Positions 1 to 6,988 of a DNA stretch of 7,273 nt are shown one piece after another. Position numbers and translations under genes: made by a program. Every line of letters begins with the position of its first letter. The first letter of the stretch is position 1. Below the pieces are notes generated by a model that was given only the letters and a program-made list of their open reading frames with translations, did no database searches and was not told where the DNA came from. This stretch comes from an uncultured Lachnospiraceae bacterium (lineage in GTDB: Bacteria; Bacillota; Clostridia; Lachnospirales; Lachnospiraceae): assembly GCA_902803635.1 (NCBI GenBank), contig CADCQU010000313.1, forward strand, positions 1 to 7,273. Reading direction: 5' to 3'.

Positions 1-731
1 ATGTGGGCGGGGGCATTTGTCCCGTACTTTGCGAGGAGCTTCACGATGGCGGAGCCGACGATCGCCCCGTCCGAGAGGGCGGCCATTTGCCGGGCCTGCT
101 CCGGGGTGGAGATGCCAAAGCCGATGGCGCAGGGGGTGTCCGTGGTCTCCCGGACAACCTTCATGATGGAGGCAAGGTCGGTCGTGATCTCGCTCCGTGT
201 CCCGGTGACGCCGAGGCTGGAGACGAGGTAGAGGAAGCCGTCCGCCTCCTTCGCGATCATGGAAATGCGGTCGTTCGAGGTCGGCGCGATGAGGGAGATG
301 AGGTCGACACCGTACTTTTTGCAGAACGGCAGGAACTCGTCCTTCTCCTCGAAGGGAATGTCCGGCAGGATGAGGCCGTCGATGCCGATGTCCTTGCAGG
401 TCGCGATGAATTTCTCCGCGCCGTAGGAAAAGACCACGTTCGCGTAGGTCATGAAGACCATCGGGACGGAAATGTCCGCGCGGAGCCGCCGGACCATCTC
501 GAAAATGTGGTTCGTCCGGACGCCGCTGGTCAGGGCGCGAAGGCTGGCCGCCTGGATGACGGGACCCTCCGCCGTGGGGTCCGAGAAGGGGATGCCCAGC
601 TCGATGAGGTCCGCGCCATTTGCCACCATCTCGCGGACAGCCGCCTCGGTGGTCGCAAGGTCCGGATCCCCGCAGGTGATGAAGGGGATGAATGCTTTTC
701 CGTTTGCAAATGCCTTTTTAATGTTACTCAT
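1..731 (-). CDS. trpA: Tryptophan synthase alpha subunit (3' end cut off by window edge)
   Basis: TrpA cleaves indole-3-glycerol phosphate to indole and glyceraldehyde 3-phosphate; indole is channelled to TrpB in the cytoplasmic alpha2beta2 complex. About 243 codons are visible of the usual 260-270; the C-terminus lies beyond the left edge. The start is ATG at 731 ([14 protein letters not shown]), with GGAGG at 738-742 six bases upstream, inside the end of trpB. The protein shows FITCGDPD (residues 17-24), the signature [16 protein letters not shown] (about 42-57) with catalytic Glu44 (Glu49 of Salmonella), ILPDIPFEE in mid-protein, and the phosphate-binding GFGIS and VGSAIV segments near the end. 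The second catalytic acid, Asp60 in Salmonella (LADGP), is Glu here (TAEGP). As I recall this substitution is common in clostridial and related TrpA, so I read it as functional. It overlaps trpB by 8 nt, as expected for translational coupling of two subunits of one enzyme. Identification is secure. Confidence 0.97.
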   Translation of the reverse strand, partial: MSNIKKAFANGKAFIPFITCGDPDLATTEAAVREMVANGADLIELGIPFSDPTAEGPVIQAASLRALTSGVRTNHIFEMVRRLRADISVPMVFMTYANVVFSYGAEKFIATCKDIGIDGLILPDIPFEEKDEFLPFCKKYGVDLISLIAPTSNDRISMIAKEADGFLYLVSSLGVTGTRSEITTDLASIMKVVRETTDTPCAIGFGISTPEQARQMAALSDGAIVGSAIVKLLAKYGTNAPAH

Positions 732-1908
732 GGATGTCCTCCCCTCTGTAACGCGCGATCGCGGCGCAGTCCTTGTCGCCCCGGCCGGAGACGGTGACGA
801 CGAGGAGCTTGTCCTTGGCAAGTGTGGGCGCGAGCTTCATGGCGTGGGCGATGGCGTGGGCAGACTCGATGGCCGGGATAATGCCCTCGGTCCGCGCGAG
901 GTATTCGAAGGCGCCCACCGCCTCCTCGTCCGTGATGGCCACGTACTCGGCACGGCCGATGTCGTGCAAATGGGCGTGCTCGGGGCCGACGCCGGGATAA
1001 TCGAGGCCCGCCGAGATTGAATAGACCGGGGCAATCTGGCCGTCGTCGTCCTGGCAGAAATACGATTTCATGCCGTGGAAAATGCCGAGGCGGCCCGTGG
1101 AGATCGTGGCAGCAGTCTCTAAGGTATCGATTCCCCGGCCGGCCGCCTCGCAGCCGATGAGCCGGACATTTGCATCCTCAATAAAATGGTAGAAGCTGCC
1201 GATGGCGTTGGAGCCACCGCCGACACAGGCGAGGACCGCGTCCGGAAGCCGCCCCTCCTTTTCAAGCATCTGTTCCTTGATCTCGCGGGAAATGACGGCC
1301 TGGAAATCGCGGACGATGGTCGGGAAAGGGTGCGGGCCCATGACGGAGCCCAGGCAGTAGTGCGTGTCGCTGATGCGCGTCGTCCACTCCCGCATAGCCT
1401 CCGAGACGGCGTCCTTGAGCGTGGCGGTCCCTGTCTTCACCGGGATGACCGTGGCCCCGAGGAGCCGCATGCGGTAGACGTTGAGGGCCTGCCGGATGGT
1501 ATCCTCCTCGCCCATGAAGACCACGCACTCCATGCCGAAGAGGGCCGCCGCCGTCGCCGTCGCGACCCCGTGCTGGCCCGCGCCGGTCTCCGCGATGAGG
1601 CGGGTCTTGCCCATTTTCTTGGCGAGGAGCGCCTGGCCGAGGACGTTGTTGATCTTGTGCGCCCCGGTGTGGTTCAGGTCCTCGCGCTTTAGGTAAATCT
1701 TCGCCCCGCCAAGGTCCCGGGTCATCTTCTCGGCAAAATAGAGGCGCGAGGGACGGCCGGCGTACTCGTTGAAGAGCTCCGAGAGCTCCCGGTTAAAGTC
1801 CGGGTCGTCCTTAAAGTGCAGGTAGGCTTTTTCCAGTTCGATCACGGCGTTCATCAGGGTTTCCGGGATGTACTGCCCGCCGTGGATGCCAAATCTTCCT
1901 CTGCTCAT
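724..1908 (-). CDS. trpB: Tryptophan synthase beta subunit
   Basis: TrpB is the PLP enzyme that condenses indole with L-serine to give L-tryptophan. The 394-residue length is normal. The start is ATG at 1908 ([18 protein letters not shown]), with AAAGGA at 1914-1919 five bases upstream; an in-frame TTG at 1926 would overlap that site and is unlikely. Visible landmarks are the PLP lysine K85 in HTGAHKINN (80-88), catalytic E107 in [10 protein letters not shown] (107-116), and the glycine-rich PLP-phosphate loop [10 protein letters not shown] (230-239). HPF follows the GSVMG segment near 187-195, and [10 protein letters not shown] is near the C-terminus. It belongs to the standard TrpB1 type that works with TrpA, not the longer TrpB2 type. 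It lies 14 nt downstream of the trpF stop and ends inside the start of trpA. It is the largest stretch of the operon with few copies of the CAAATG motif described in the findings. Confidence 0.98.
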   Translation of the reverse strand: MSRGRFGIHGGQYIPETLMNAVIELEKAYLHFKDDPDFNRELSELFNEYAGRPSRLYFAEKMTRDLGGAKIYLKREDLNHTGAHKINNVLGQALLAKKMGKTRLIAETGAGQHGVATATAAALFGMECVVFMGEEDTIRQALNVYRMRLLGATVIPVKTGTATLKDAVSEAMREWTTRISDTHYCLGSVMGPHPFPTIVRDFQAVISREIKEQMLEKEGRLPDAVLACVGGGSNAIGSFYHFIEDANVRLIGCEAAGRGIDTLETAATISTGRLGIFHGMKSYFCQDDDGQIAPVYSISAGLDYPGVGPEHAHLHDIGRAEYVAITDEEAVGAFEYLARTEGIIPAIESAHAIAHAMKLAPTLAKDKLLVVTVSGRGDKDCAAIARYRGEDIHE

Positions 1909-1922
1909 AGTGTTCCTTTCTC

Positions 1923-2531
1923 TCAATATGTGGTTGTCCTTACCGCCCGCACGGCGGCGAGGATTTTTTCGGGGTCTTTTTTGCGGTTGCTCTCGACACC
2001 GGAGGAGATATCCACGCCCGCCGGGCGGAGCCTTTGGATGGCCTCCGGGATGTTCTCCGGGGTCAGCCCGCCCGCAAGGAGAAAGGGGCGGGGAAACGAA
2101 GTGACCAAAGACCAGTCAAAGCAGGCTCCCGTTCCGTAGCCGTTGTCGAGAAGGACTGCATCTGCGGGGGAGGCCTCCGCCGAAAGAAGGTCCGCCGCCT
2201 CCCGCACCCGGAACGCCTTCCAGACGCGGCAGCCGGTTTCCTCCCGGAGCCGCCGGATATAGGCCTCGTCCTCATGCCCGTGAAGCTGGCAAATGGCGGG
2301 CCGAAGCCGTCTTGCCGCGGCGACCACCTTCTCCAGGGGCTGGTCCACGAAAACGCAGACGGCCTCGATGTCCGGATGGAGGCGGCTTCGCAAATGCTCC
2401 GCCTGGTCGAGGGTAAGGTTGCGGTGGCTCTTTGGAAAATGCAGGATGAAGCCCGCATAGTCGGTACGCGCCGTATTTACGTAGTCGATATCTTCCTCTC
2501 GAAATAAACCACAGACTTTGATTTTCGTCAT
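1923..2531 (-). CDS. trpF: Phosphoribosylanthranilate isomerase
   Basis: TrpF carries out the Amadori rearrangement of N-(5'-phosphoribosyl)anthranilate to CdRP, the step between TrpD and TrpC. The 202-residue single-domain TIM barrel has a normal length and is not fused to TrpC as it is in enterobacteria. The start is ATG at 2531, with GGGAGG at 2539-2544 seven bases upstream, and it overlaps the trpC stop in an ATGA junction. The sequence shows [13 protein letters not shown] at the start with general-base Cys7, FVDQP (61-65), ICQLHGHE (80-87), general-acid Asp129 in [25 protein letters not shown] (152-161), and the phosphate site GVDISSGVE (172-180). All catalytic residues expected for the family are present. 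The short gap to trpB (14 nt) supports a single transcript. Confidence 0.97.
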   Translation of the reverse strand: MTKIKVCGLFREEDIDYVNTARTDYAGFILHFPKSHRNLTLDQAEHLRSRLHPDIEAVCVFVDQPLEKVVAAARRLRPAICQLHGHEDEAYIRRLREETGCRVWKAFRVREAADLLSAEASPADAVLLDNGYGTGACFDWSLVTSFPRPFLLAGGLTPENIPEAIQRLRPAGVDISSGVESNRKKDPEKILAAVRAVRTTTY

Positions 2532-3316
2532 CGGGAAGCCTCCCGCATTTGCCGAAGGAGCTGTCCCTTATCGGGGGCGCGCATGAGGGCCTCTCCGATG
2601 AGAACCGCGTCCGCACCGGCATTTGCCAGAAGACGGACATCCTCCGGGGTGCGCACGCCGCTCTCCGCGACGTAGAGGACATTTGCCGGAATCTTGTCGC
2701 GCAGGCGGGAGGCGTTGGCAAGGTCCACGGAGAAATCGTGGAGGTTCCGGTTGTTGACACCGAGCATCCGGGCGCCGGCGCGGACGGCCATCGCAATCTC
2801 GTCGGCATCGTGCGTCTCGACGAGGGCCGCGAGTCCGAGATCCTCGCAAAGGTGAAGGTGCGCTTGCAGGGTCTTCTCATCAAGGAGCGCGCAGATGAGG
2901 AGCACGCAGTCGGCTCCCAGGCAGCGGGCCTCGTAGAGCTGGTAGGCGTCCACCACGAAGTCCTTACGGAGCATCGGGAGGTGCGCATTTGCCCGGATTT
3001 CCCAGAAAATGGCGTCGGAGCCGAGGAACCACCTGGGCTCGGTGAGGACGGACAGGGCGTCCGCGCCCGCCGCCTCGTAGTCCGCCGCGATTTCACGGTA
3101 CGCAAAGTCCGGGTCAATGAGTCCCTTGGAGGGGGAGGCTTTTTTAACCTCGCAAATGAAGCTGAGGGATGGCCGCGCGATCGCCTCGTAGAAGGAGCGG
3201 CCATTTCCCGGACCGAGGAGGAGGGCATGCTCCCGTACTTCCGAAAGAGGGAGCGTTTTTTGAGCCTCCCCCACCCTTTTTCTTGCATACTCCGCAATTG
3301 TTTCCAGAATTGTCAT
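2528..3316 (-). CDS. trpC: Indole-3-glycerol phosphate synthase
   Basis: TrpC closes the indole ring, converting CdRP to indole-3-glycerol phosphate with loss of CO2 and water. The 262 residues fit a monofunctional TIM-barrel enzyme. The start is ATG at 3316 (MTILETIAEYARKRV), with GGAGG at 3327-3331 ten bases upstream, within the last codons of trpD. The family signature FICEVKKASPSKG spans residues 53-65 and carries the conserved Glu56 and Lys58. Further on come LRKDFVVDAYQLYEA, LICALLDE, VETHD, LGVNNRNLHDF, VAESGV and VLIGEALMRA, the usual strand-end loops in the right order. The gene starts 5 nt after the trpD stop and ends in an ATGA overlap with trpF. It is dense in the CAAATG/CATTTG motif (positions 2546, 2620, 2680, 2986, 3153). 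Confidence 0.98.
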   Translation of the reverse strand: MTILETIAEYARKRVGEAQKTLPLSEVREHALLLGPGNGRSFYEAIARPSLSFICEVKKASPSKGLIDPDFAYREIAADYEAAGADALSVLTEPRWFLGSDAIFWEIRANAHLPMLRKDFVVDAYQLYEARCLGADCVLLICALLDEKTLQAHLHLCEDLGLAALVETHDADEIAMAVRAGARMLGVNNRNLHDFSVDLANASRLRDKIPANVLYVAESGVRTPEDVRLLANAGADAVLIGEALMRAPDKGQLLRQMREASR

Positions 3317-3321
3317 AATTT

Positions 3322-4347
3322 TTACGCCTCCGGACGGTTGCTGACCTCGATGACCTTCTCGAGGGTGGCGGTCGCCTTGCCGGAATCGATCAAATGCGCG
3401 GCGAGCGCGATGCCGTCCTGTATGTTCTCGGCCTTGCCGCCAATGTAGAGGGAGGCGCCCGCATTGAGGAGGGTCGCGTCACGCTTCGGGCCGGCCTCGC
3501 CCCGCAGGATCGCCCGCGTGATCGCGGCATTTTCCTTCGGCGTACCGCCCTTGAGGTCCTCCTTCGTGCAGCGGCTGAAGCCGAAACGCTCCGGCGTGAT
3601 GACAGAGGTGCGGTACCAGCCGTCCTTGATCTCGCAAATGGTCGTGGGCGCGCTGAGGGAGATTTCGTCCAGCTTGTCCTGCCCGTAGACGACCATGCCC
3701 CGGCGAACCCCGAGGCTGATGAGCACCCGCGCCAGCGGCTCGACAAGGTACTCGTCGTAGACCCCGAGAAGCTGCATGACCGGAGTGCCCGGATTGGTCA
3801 GGGGTCCCAGAATATTGAAGACCGTGCGGAAGCCCAGCTCGCGGCGGATGGGGCCGACGTACTTCATGGAGCTGTGGTATTCCTGCGCAAAGAAGAAGCA
3901 AAAGCCCGCCTCCCGCAGAAGCTCCTTGCACTTTTCCGGGCTCTGGCGGATGTTGACGCCGAGCGCCTCAAGGCAGTCCGCCGTCCCGCACTGGGAGGAG
4001 GCCGCCCGGTTGCCGTGCTTGCCGACCTTCATGCCGCCGGCGGCCGCAATGAGGGCCGACGTCGTGGAGATGTTGAAGCTGTGCGCGTTGTCGCCGCCGG
4101 TTCCGACAATCTCAAAAAGCTCCATGCCGGTATCGACGCGGGTTGCGTGGTCGCGCATCGCCGCCGCGCAGCCCGCGATCTCGTCGGTCGTCTCCGCCCG
4201 CGCACTCTTGGTGGAGAGGGCCGCGAGGAAGGCCGCGTTCTGTGTCGCGCTCGTCTCGCCGCTCATAATCTCGTTCATAACCGCATAGGCCTCGTCGAAG
4301 GTGAGGTCATTCTTGCTCACAATCTTGACAATCGCTTCCTTAATCAT
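3322..4347 (-). CDS. trpD: Anthranilate phosphoribosyltransferase
   Basis: TrpD transfers phosphoribosyl from PRPP to anthranilate. The protein has 341 residues, the usual size of the stand-alone enzyme, with no glutamine amidotransferase domain attached. I choose ATG at 4347 ([20 protein letters not shown]) because GGAGG lies at 4356-4360 with 8-nt spacing; the upstream in-frame ATG at 4389 would add 14 residues unlike the family and would read through this ribosome binding site. PRPP-binding GTGGD is at 82-86, NISTT at 92-96, the anthranilate/PRPP loop KHGNRAASS at 110-118, and GPLTNP further on. These features are diagnostic for the class. The gene follows a 170-nt gap after trpG that carries a repeat, the only real break in the operon, and is closely followed by trpC. 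Confidence 0.97.
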   Translation of the reverse strand: MIKEAIVKIVSKNDLTFDEAYAVMNEIMSGETSATQNAAFLAALSTKSARAETTDEIAGCAAAMRDHATRVDTGMELFEIVGTGGDNAHSFNISTTSALIAAAGGMKVGKHGNRAASSQCGTADCLEALGVNIRQSPEKCKELLREAGFCFFFAQEYHSSMKYVGPIRRELGFRTVFNILGPLTNPGTPVMQLLGVYDEYLVEPLARVLISLGVRRGMVVYGQDKLDEISLSAPTTICEIKDGWYRTSVITPERFGFSRCTKEDLKGGTPKENAAITRAILRGEAGPKRDATLLNAGASLYIGGKAENIQDGIALAAHLIDSGKATATLEKVIEVSNRPEA

Positions 4348-4517
4348 TTCTATATCCTCCCGTGTAGAAAGTAATGAATATTTTTCCATCTGTACGGTTT
4401 GCTCAAAAAGTAACGTTTTTTGTCATTCTGAGGTGCGTCGCACCGAAGAATCCCGTCAACAGCAGCGAAAAAACAAAGGGGACGGGGAGCAGGTGTATTG
4501 GGTCCCTGTGCGCACCA
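4348..4517 (-). other. trpG-trpD intergenic gap containing a repeat unit
   Basis: This 170-nt stretch is the only sizeable spacer among otherwise overlapping or abutting genes. It contains the trpD ribosome binding site near its left end and a single 36-nt repeat unit at 4421-4456, flanked by A/T-rich runs (4404-4420 and 4465-4476). I see no promoter with good matches and no clear terminator with a T-run on the minus strand, so trpD is probably transcribed from the trpE promoter. Short frames crossing it carry repeat-derived sequence and are not credible genes. Confidence 0.7.
4421..4456. repeat. Dispersed 36-nt repeat unit, single copy inside operon
   Basis: The unit has a 12-nt left block TGTCATTCTGAG (4421-4432), a 12-nt middle GTGCGTCGCACC (4433-4444), itself an inverted repeat with arms GTGC/GCAC, and a 12-nt right block GAAGAATCCCGT (4445-4456). 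The two outer blocks are identical to those in both arms of the inverted repeat at 6636-6720; only the middle differs. Its reading-frame translation ([15 protein letters not shown]) is the kind of spurious peptide commonly annotated from this repeat type in many bacterial genomes, by my recollection. It is probably a solo arm of the palindromic element near trpE. Confidence 0.85.
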
Positions 4518-5084
4518 TCATAATGAAAGAAAGTTCCGCAGCATCGTCTTCCCGTCGGGGGTCAGGATGGATTCCGGGTGGAACTGTACCCCGTAGATGG
4601 GATATTCTCTGTGCGCGACGGCCATCACCTCGCCGTCCGTCGTGACGGCGGTGACCTCTAATTCCTCCGGCAGCGTGGCCGGGTCCGCGGCGAGAGAGTG
4701 GTATCTTGCGACCGGCGCGGTTTCCGGGCAGTCCCGGAAGAGCGGGCAGGTTCTGGCAAATGTAACCACTGACTGTTTTCCGTGCATGAGCTCCTTCGCA
4801 TAAGTGATGTCCGCACCGAAGGCCGCGCAAATGGCCTGGTGGCCGAGGCAGACGCCAAGGAGCGGGGTTTCCTTTCCAAGGCTTCGCACCGCCTCGATGA
4901 TGATGCCGGCATCCTCCGGCCGGCCGGGGCCGGGGGAGAGGATGATGCGGTCGGGATGCAGGGCGCGGATCTCCTCGACGGAGAGCTCGTCATTCCGGAT
5001 CACCCGGATGTTGGGCTCCAGCTCCCCGATCATTTGATACAGATTATAGGAAAAACTGTCATAATTATCGATTAAAAGTACCAT
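4518..5084 (-). CDS. trpG: Anthranilate synthase glutamine amidotransferase subunit
   Basis: TrpG hydrolyses glutamine and delivers ammonia to TrpE for anthranilate formation; it may also serve aminodeoxychorismate synthase (PabA role) in organisms with one such subunit, which cannot be judged here. The 188 residues fit a class I amidotransferase: LLIDNYDSFSYN (3-14), LSPGPGRPEDAG (49-60), nucleophile Cys79 in LLGVCLGHQAI, and the His169/Glu171 pair in GVQFHPES. Two ATG codons lie in tandem at 5087 and 5084. With GGAGG at 5092-5096 the second gives 7-nt spacing and the first only 4, so 5084 is preferred; the other adds one Met. The start overlaps the trpE stop (TGA 5084-5086), a classic coupling of the two subunits. 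An upstream in-frame extension to 5144 lies within trpE and is rejected. Confidence 0.96.
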   Translation of the reverse strand: MVLLIDNYDSFSYNLYQMIGELEPNIRVIRNDELSVEEIRALHPDRIILSPGPGRPEDAGIIIEAVRSLGKETPLLGVCLGHQAICAAFGADITYAKELMHGKQSVVTFARTCPLFRDCPETAPVARYHSLAADPATLPEELEVTAVTTDGEVMAVAHREYPIYGVQFHPESILTPDGKTMLRNFLSL

Positions 5085-6559
5085 CATTCCACCTCCCCGG
5101 CCTTTTCCAGTGCCTGCAGAACCGCCCTGGCCTTGTTCATGCACTCGTCAAATTCCTTCTCCGGCACGGAGTCCGCGACGATGCCCGCTCCGGAGCGGAC
5201 GAAGACCTTGCCATTTTTCTTGTAGGCGATGCGGATCGCGATGCAGGTGTCCATATTTCCGGAAAAATCGATATAACCAATCGCGCCCCCGTAGATCCCG
5301 CGCTTGTTGTCCTCCAATTCCGCGATGAGCTGGCAGGCGCGGATCTTTGGCGCCCCGGAGAGGGTTCCCGCGGGGAGCACGGCGGCCACCGCGTCGAGCG
5401 CGTCCTTGTCGTCCCGGATTTCGCCGCGCACCGTCGAGCCGATGTGCATGACGTGCGAAAACCGCTCCACAGAGCGAAGCTTTTCCACCGTAACGCTCCC
5501 GAATTTGCTGATCTTCCCGAGGTCGTTCCGGCCAAGGTCCACCAGCATGTTGTGCTCCGCGAGCTCCTTCTCATCCGCAAGCAGCTCCGCTTCGAGCAGA
5601 AGGTCCTCCGCCTCCGTCTTTCCGCGCGGCCGCGTGCCGGCGAGCGGGAAGGTGTGCAGGATGCCGTCCTTTAGCTTGACGAGGGTTTCCGGGGAAGCAC
5701 CCGCGACCTCGACGTCCGTCCCCGAAAAATAGAACATGTACGGGGAGGGGTTGATGGTCCGAAGGAGGCGGTAGGTATTGAGAAGGCTCCCCTCGAACGG
5801 GGCCGCAAGGCGGTTGGAGAGCACGATCTGGAAAATGTCCCCTTCGTGAATATGGTGTTTCGCCTGCTCGACCATTTGACAGAACTTTTCTTTGGCAAAG
5901 AGTGGGGTCACCGGGCCGGTCAGCCTTCCTGCGGGCTCCTGCATTTTCCGGCCGTTTCGAAGGAGGCTGGCAAGCTCCTCAAGCTCCCGCGCCGCATTTG
6001 CATAGCCCTCCGACAGATTTTCCAGCTTCATGTTGACGATGAGGACGATCTTCTGCCGGACGTTGTCGAAGGCGATCACCTTGTCAAAGAGCATGAGGTC
6101 CACGTCCTTGAAGGCCTCGGTATCCTGCACCTTGCAGCGAACGGCCGGCTCGCTGTAGGAGAGGAAATCGTAGGAAAAATAGCCGACGAGCCCGCCGGTA
6201 AAGGGCGGAAGCTCCGGCAAATGCGGGCTCCTGTAGTCTGCAAGGATTCCCCGCAGAAGCTCCGAAGGGTCGCCCGAGGCATTTGTCTGCCGACCGTCGG
6301 CGTAGCGGATGCTCGTTTGGCCCTCCATGCAGGTAAATTCCATTGTGGGTTCATATCCGAGGAAGGAATAGCGACCCCAGGTTTCATTTGCCCGCGCCGA
6401 CTCCAGAAGATAGCAATGCCTCGAAACTCCCTTCAGGATGCGCATGACTTCAATCGGCGTCGTAAAATCGGACAAAAGCTCGCAGTAGACGGGAAAGACC
6501 CTGTACCCGCCGTCCTTCGCTACTTCCTCAATTCTCCCAAGCTCAGGCAATATTTTCAT
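5084..6559 (-). CDS. trpE: Anthranilate synthase component I
   Basis: TrpE converts chorismate and ammonia (from TrpG) to anthranilate, the committed step. The start is ATG at 6559 (MKILPELGRIEEVAKDGG), with GGAGG at 6566-6570 and 6-nt spacing; the in-frame ATG at 6580 precedes this site and is rejected. Length is 491 residues, typical. The N-terminal domain carries YLLESARANETWGRYSF, with LLES at 51-54, the motif that binds feedback-inhibiting tryptophan. The C-terminal chorismate-binding domain shows SPYMFYF, GASPETLVKL, TFPLAGTRPRGKT, ELAEHNMLVDLGRNDL (about 332-347), HVMHIGSTVRGEI, GTLSGAPKIRA (398-408), RGIYGGAIGYIDF, and the VRSGAGIVADSVPEKEF end. These mark anthranilate synthase rather than PabB or isochorismate synthase. 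It is the first gene of the operon and sits behind the T-box leader. Confidence 0.98.
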   Translation of the reverse strand: MKILPELGRIEEVAKDGGYRVFPVYCELLSDFTTPIEVMRILKGVSRHCYLLESARANETWGRYSFLGYEPTMEFTCMEGQTSIRYADGRQTNASGDPSELLRGILADYRSPHLPELPPFTGGLVGYFSYDFLSYSEPAVRCKVQDTEAFKDVDLMLFDKVIAFDNVRQKIVLIVNMKLENLSEGYANAARELEELASLLRNGRKMQEPAGRLTGPVTPLFAKEKFCQMVEQAKHHIHEGDIFQIVLSNRLAAPFEGSLLNTYRLLRTINPSPYMFYFSGTDVEVAGASPETLVKLKDGILHTFPLAGTRPRGKTEAEDLLLEAELLADEKELAEHNMLVDLGRNDLGKISKFGSVTVEKLRSVERFSHVMHIGSTVRGEIRDDKDALDAVAAVLPAGTLSGAPKIRACQLIAELEDNKRGIYGGAIGYIDFSGNMDTCIAIRIAYKKNGKVFVRSGAGIVADSVPEKEFDECMNKARAVLQALEKAGEVE

Positions 6560-6775
6560 GCTCCACCTCCCAATTCCCATGGTTACTCTGTTCAGGTAGC
6601 CCCTAAAATCGTATTGTTTTTCCTCGTGAAGGGCTTGTCATTCTGAGCGAAGCGAAGAATCCCGTAAGTTTTATCGCAAAGTTAACGGGATTCTTCGTCG
6701 CTTCGCTCCTCAGAATGACAGAGCCGAGGAGCCACCTAAACCGCAACATCCCATGTGTGCTTCCGTGAAAACAAT
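6560..6775 (-). other. Untranslated trpE leader downstream of the T-box terminator
   Basis: About 216 nt separate the terminator T-run from the trpE start. Apart from the ribosome binding site (GGAGG 6566-6570) the stretch holds the long inverted repeat at 6636-6720. A 14-codon ATG frame (6754 down to 6710) has no Trp codon and no convincing ribosome binding site, so it is not an attenuator leader peptide; the T-box upstream makes one unnecessary. Confidence 0.7.
6636..6720. repeat. Long imperfect inverted repeat (MITE- or REP-like) in trpE leader
   Basis: The left arm is 30 nt (6636-6665): TGTCATTCTGAG, then CGAAGC, then GAAGAATCCCGT. The right arm is 36 nt (6685-6720) and, read on the minus strand, is TGTCATTCTGAG, then GAGCGAAGCGAC, then GAAGAATCCCGT. 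The loop is 19 nt. The outer 12-nt blocks match perfectly between arms; the middle block differs by two 3-nt bulges. A transcript of the operon would fold it into a stem of roughly 30 bp. There is no T-run after it on the minus strand, so it is not a simple intrinsic terminator. The same outer blocks recur at 4421-4456. Arms translate to peptides such as ILRSEATKNPV and FFASLRMT, a familiar signature of this widespread bacterial repeat type (from memory, not searched). No transposase is present. Confidence 0.9.
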
Positions 6776-6816
6776 AAAAAACGTCCTTGACAGATTTTGA
6801 CAATCTATCAAGGACG
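6776..6816 (-). terminator. T-box intrinsic terminator (attenuator)
   Basis: On the minus strand the 5' arm CGTCCTTGA (6808-6816) pairs with TCAAGGACG (6782-6790). The stem continues through a U-G pair and AGAT/ATCT to about 14 bp, with a 7-nt loop, followed by six T residues (6776-6781). The 5' arm overlaps the antiterminator's 3' side, so formation is mutually exclusive with tRNA-bound antitermination. It should stop transcription before trpE when tRNA-Trp is charged. Confidence 0.95.
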
Positions 6817-6948
6817 AATAGCTTGCACTATAGTTATACTATCCGCGGTGCCACCTTGTATTCACGGAAAATCCGTGCGCTTTCTTTTGGATACCAACAT
6901 ATCCATGGCAGGTAACGTCTGCCTTCCACGTCGCAAGATACTCAGAGA

Positions 6949-6988
6949 CAAATGCATGCAAATGTTTGCAAATGTCTGCATTTGTTTC
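6949..6988. repeat. Tandem decamer array of CAAATG motifs inside T-box Stem II
   Basis: Four units of 10 bp follow one another on the plus strand: CAAATGCATG at 6949, CAAATGTTTG at 6959, CAAATGTCTG at 6969, and the inverted core CATTTGTTTC at 6979. In the leader RNA, CAAATGC (6978-6984) can pair with GCATTTG (6949-6955), and neighbouring units can also pair, so alternative Stem II folds exist. The core is the hexamer that is enriched across the whole window. Confidence 0.85.

Noticed and set aside
3..797. Plus-strand open frame of 264 codons opposite trpA
   Set aside because: It mirrors trpA in a GC-rich region and has low-complexity charged composition with no motif.
2272..3297. Minus-strand frame of 341 codons overlapping trpC and trpF
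   Set aside because: It is out of frame with two certain genes and shows the Arg/Ser/Pro-rich composition typical of shifted GC-rich coding DNA.
2549..3448. Plus-strand open frame of 299 codons opposite trpC and the end of trpD
   Set aside because: No recognisable domain, and it is antisense to well-supported genes.
3394..4374. Plus-strand open frame of 326 codons opposite trpD
   Set aside because: It is antisense to a secure trpD, rich in Arg, Ala, Gly and Val, has no family signature, and is explained by GC-rich third positions keeping the opposite strand open.
6710..6754. Possible 14-codon leader peptide upstream of trpE on the minus strand
   Set aside because: It has no Trp codon, a poor ribosome binding site, and lies after the T-box terminator, so it cannot act as a ribosome-mediated attenuator.
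6603..6803. Minus-strand 66-codon frame over the palindromic repeat
   Set aside because: Its sequence is mostly translated repeat arms and terminator; such peptides are recurrent annotation artefacts.
6949..6988. CRISPR array
   Set aside because: Units are only 10 bp with no unique spacers and no cas genes; it is a short tandem repeat.
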